Below are positions 15,076-16,003 of a stretch of 16,003 nt of DNA, piece by piece; the first letter of the stretch is position 1; every line of letters starts with the position of its first letter. The notes beneath the pieces were generated by a model, which had not been told where the DNA came from, did not search any database, and was given only the letters and a program-made list of their open reading frames with translations. The stretch spans positions 1 through 16,003 of the forward strand of contig CAKSJU010000046.1 in NCBI GenBank assembly GCA_934463455.1, given 5' to 3'. The position numbers were made by a program, and so were the translations under genes. The DNA comes from an uncultured Clostridia bacterium (lineage in GTDB: Bacteria; Bacillota; Clostridia; UBA1381).

Positions 15076-15430
15076 GAGTTAAAGCAAAAACAATATAAAA
15101 ACAGACAATTTTTTTAATTTTATCGATTGATTGCAGGGGATGATGCAGCATATTCGTATCGGTTGATTTGCGCGGGACGGTGTGGCACCGTCCCCTACGG
15201 TTTGTCATGCCCGTATGTTTTTACGGATTAATGCGTTTCAAAACATATTATTTCTCGAAAAAAAATACAATTTAAACACAAAGTAAACCTTGGTTTCTGT
15301 GAGAGGTTGCAGCAATAGTCATGCATCAGGTTAATAAATTCAACTAAGTGCGTCCGGCAATGTGAAGATGAGAATTTATAATATGTTTTTTATGCGGCAA
15401 ATAAATTATGTCAGGTCGCTGATGCTCAAT
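15076..15430. other. gene-free stretch
   Basis: No open frame with a ribosome site, no tRNA and no recognised RNA. It holds one GC-rich palindrome (listed separately), a small CCGTA/TACGG hairpin near 15210-15226 and AT-rich runs. A plus-strand TATAAT-like box at about 15378 has no matching -35 and nothing clear to express. Confidence 0.5.
15174..15194. repeat. REP-like GC-rich palindrome
   Basis: GGGACGGTG and CACCGTCCC form a perfect 9-bp GC-rich stem with a TGG loop, in otherwise AT-rich intergenic DNA; on the minus strand it is preceded by CCGTAGGG. No T tract follows on either strand, so it is not a normal terminator. It resembles short dispersed palindromes common between genes in gut Clostridia (memory-based), but only one copy is in the window. 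Confidence 0.5.
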
Positions 15431-15461
15431 TAAAAAATGCGCCAATCCGAAGACGGCGCAT
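15431..15461 (-). terminator. terminator of the 6S-like RNA
   Basis: On the minus strand ATGCGCC pairs with GGCGCAT (15461-15455 with 15443-15437), with an inner GTC/GAT pairing closed by a UUCG tetraloop, followed by TTTTTTAATT. There is no T tract on the plus strand, so this acts only on the minus strand. It closes the transcript starting near 15631. Confidence 0.85.
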
Positions 15462-15631
15462 AAAAAATGCAAGACCTCGAATAGTCGCCAAACATATTTC
15501 GAACTGCTGACAGGATTCCGGGTATACCATAAACGAATTGCATGGTCTGCATTTTTTACAAATGCGATATAATTCGCTTATAGTGTTTCATACATGTGAA
15601 TCATCTGTTCAGCGAAAAATATGTTTGGCAA
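15431..15631 (-). ncRNA. ssrS: candidate 6S RNA
   Basis: A minus-strand transcript of about 200 bases with its own promoter and terminator and no ORF. Hand folding gives a long rod. The closing helix is a perfect 13-bp pairing (15629-15617 with 15499-15487) followed by GCTGA/TCAGC, CAG/CTG and GATTC/GAATC with small bulges. Then comes an open bubble of 13 bases (15597-15585) facing 7 bases (15525-15519). A 14-bp apical helix with two G-U pairs follows (15584-15571 with 15539-15526), then a terminal GCATTT/AAATGC hairpin. Rod, central bubble and size match 6S RNA, which mimics an open promoter and binds housekeeping RNA polymerase. The bubble begins at about +35, where 6S RNAs template their short product RNA. 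No sequence-level match was checked. Confidence 0.68.
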
Positions 15632-15637
15632 ATATTT

Positions 15638-15664
15638 ATTATATCACGAAACATTTTTTGTAAA
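15638..15664 (-). promoter_or_regulatory. extended -10 promoter of the 6S-like RNA
   Basis: Minus-strand TGATATAAT (15646-15638) is an extended -10 box. A TTTACA -35 candidate (15664-15659) is 15 bases away, shorter than ideal, which the TG extension may offset. Expected start about 15629-15633, at the first base of the closing helix. Confidence 0.7.
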
Positions 15665-15679
15665 TACTTTTACAAAAAA
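15654..15679. repeat. AT-rich inverted repeat upstream of the 6S-like promoter
   Basis: Perfect 11-base arms TTTTTTGTAAA and TTTACAAAAAA with a TACT spacer. It overlaps the -35 region of the RNA promoter and lies 45 bases after the ylmC-like stop. It could be a terminator for that gene, an operator, or both. Confidence 0.45.
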
Positions 15680-15724
15680 AGCAGGGGAATTTCTGTGATT
15701 ATTCATTACGGCTTGTTAACTCAT

Positions 15725-15973
15725 TCAAAAAACGCGGTTTTCCGGGGCATCAAGCTTCACCAGTATAATGTCCCTGCCTATTGCGGAAATGTTGCTCCAG
15801 GGTATTACATATTCCTGCTTTTTAAAGAAAAACGGGAAGCTTCGCTTAGGTACTATTATAGAGTCAATCTTCCCGCTTTCAAAATCTATATCCATGTCGT
15901 ACACAAATCCGAGTTTTTCGGCGGTATCCGCATTTATAACCTCGCGTCTGCGAAGCTCCGAGGCGCTCATCAT
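15725..15973 (-). CDS. YlmC/YmxH family PRC-barrel protein
   Basis: 82-residue single-domain PRC-barrel protein of the YlmC/YmxH family, found in spore-forming Firmicutes and linked by name to sporulation; its exact role is not established. Signs are the N-terminal SASELRRREVINADTAEKLG (3-22), the acidic DMDIDFESGKIDSIIVP strand pair (26-42) and a C-terminal YVIPWSNISAIGRDIILV (55-72). The length is normal for the family. ATG 15973 has GGAG ten bases upstream; a second ATG directly follows and may be used instead. Its promoter would lie beyond the window edge. Downstream on the same strand comes the 6S-like RNA with its own promoter. Confidence 0.88.
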   Translation of the reverse strand: MMSASELRRREVINADTAEKLGFVYDMDIDFESGKIDSIIVPKRSFPFFFKKQEYVIPWSNISAIGRDIILVKLDAPENRVF

Positions 15974-16003
15974 GGAATATCATCTCCAAAACATATATTG
16001 ATA

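Noticed and set aside
15487..15629. SRP RNA, tmRNA or RNase P as identity of the structured RNA
   Set aside because: The conserved SRP tetraloop region, tmRNA ends and RNase P core blocks were not found; the single rod with central bubble fits 6S RNA better.

Overview
The window looks like chromosome from a low-to-mid GC, Gram-positive, probably anaerobic and spore-forming member of the Clostridia, perhaps a gut-type Oscillospirales relative. That placement is inference from gene content: a redox-sensing Rex repressor, a fermentative L-lactate dehydrogenase, a YlmC/YmxH-type sporulation protein, CsaB, strong AGGAG-type ribosome sites, several TTG/GTG starts and a THF riboswitch. No phage, insertion sequence, CRISPR array, tRNA or rRNA was recognised.

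Left part (1-3622). A possible 3' tail of a plus-strand gene is followed by a perfect bidirectional terminator. A small one-helix membrane protein and L-lactate dehydrogenase (ldh) lie on the minus strand. Divergent from ldh is a folate unit on the plus strand: a consensus SigA promoter, a THF (tetrahydrofolate) riboswitch, folT (folate ECF S-component) and folC (folylpolyglutamate synthase), closed by a strong hairpin shared with the convergent minus-strand gene.

Middle and right part (3629-14965). All genes are on the minus strand. From the promoter at about 15050 leftward they are: GT4 glycosyltransferase, csaB (pyruvyl transferase), MurJ-type flippase, O-antigen-ligase/polymerase, second GT4, two adjacent DUF4330 membrane-anchored proteins, azlC and azlD (branched-chain amino acid export), a serine beta-lactamase-like hydrolase, rex, and a one-helix extracytoplasmic protein with its own promoter. 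The first seven genes are tightly packed or overlapping and look like one operon making, exporting, polymerising and pyruvylating a cell-wall polysaccharide. azlC is broken by a one-base frameshift in a six-base homopolymer; its missing C-terminus is intact in the next frame.

Far right (14966-16003). A 759-base gene-free stretch contains the polysaccharide-operon promoter, a GC-rich REP-like palindrome and a minus-strand transcription unit with extended -10 promoter and UUCG-loop terminator. Its transcript folds by hand into a long rod with a central bubble, the architecture of 6S RNA. A YlmC/YmxH PRC-barrel protein follows at the edge.

The main points for follow-up are the 6S-like RNA, the azlC frameshift, the paired DUF4330 proteins in the wall-polymer operon, and the repeated placing of stop codons inside 3' hairpins. 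All folds and family calls were made by eye.
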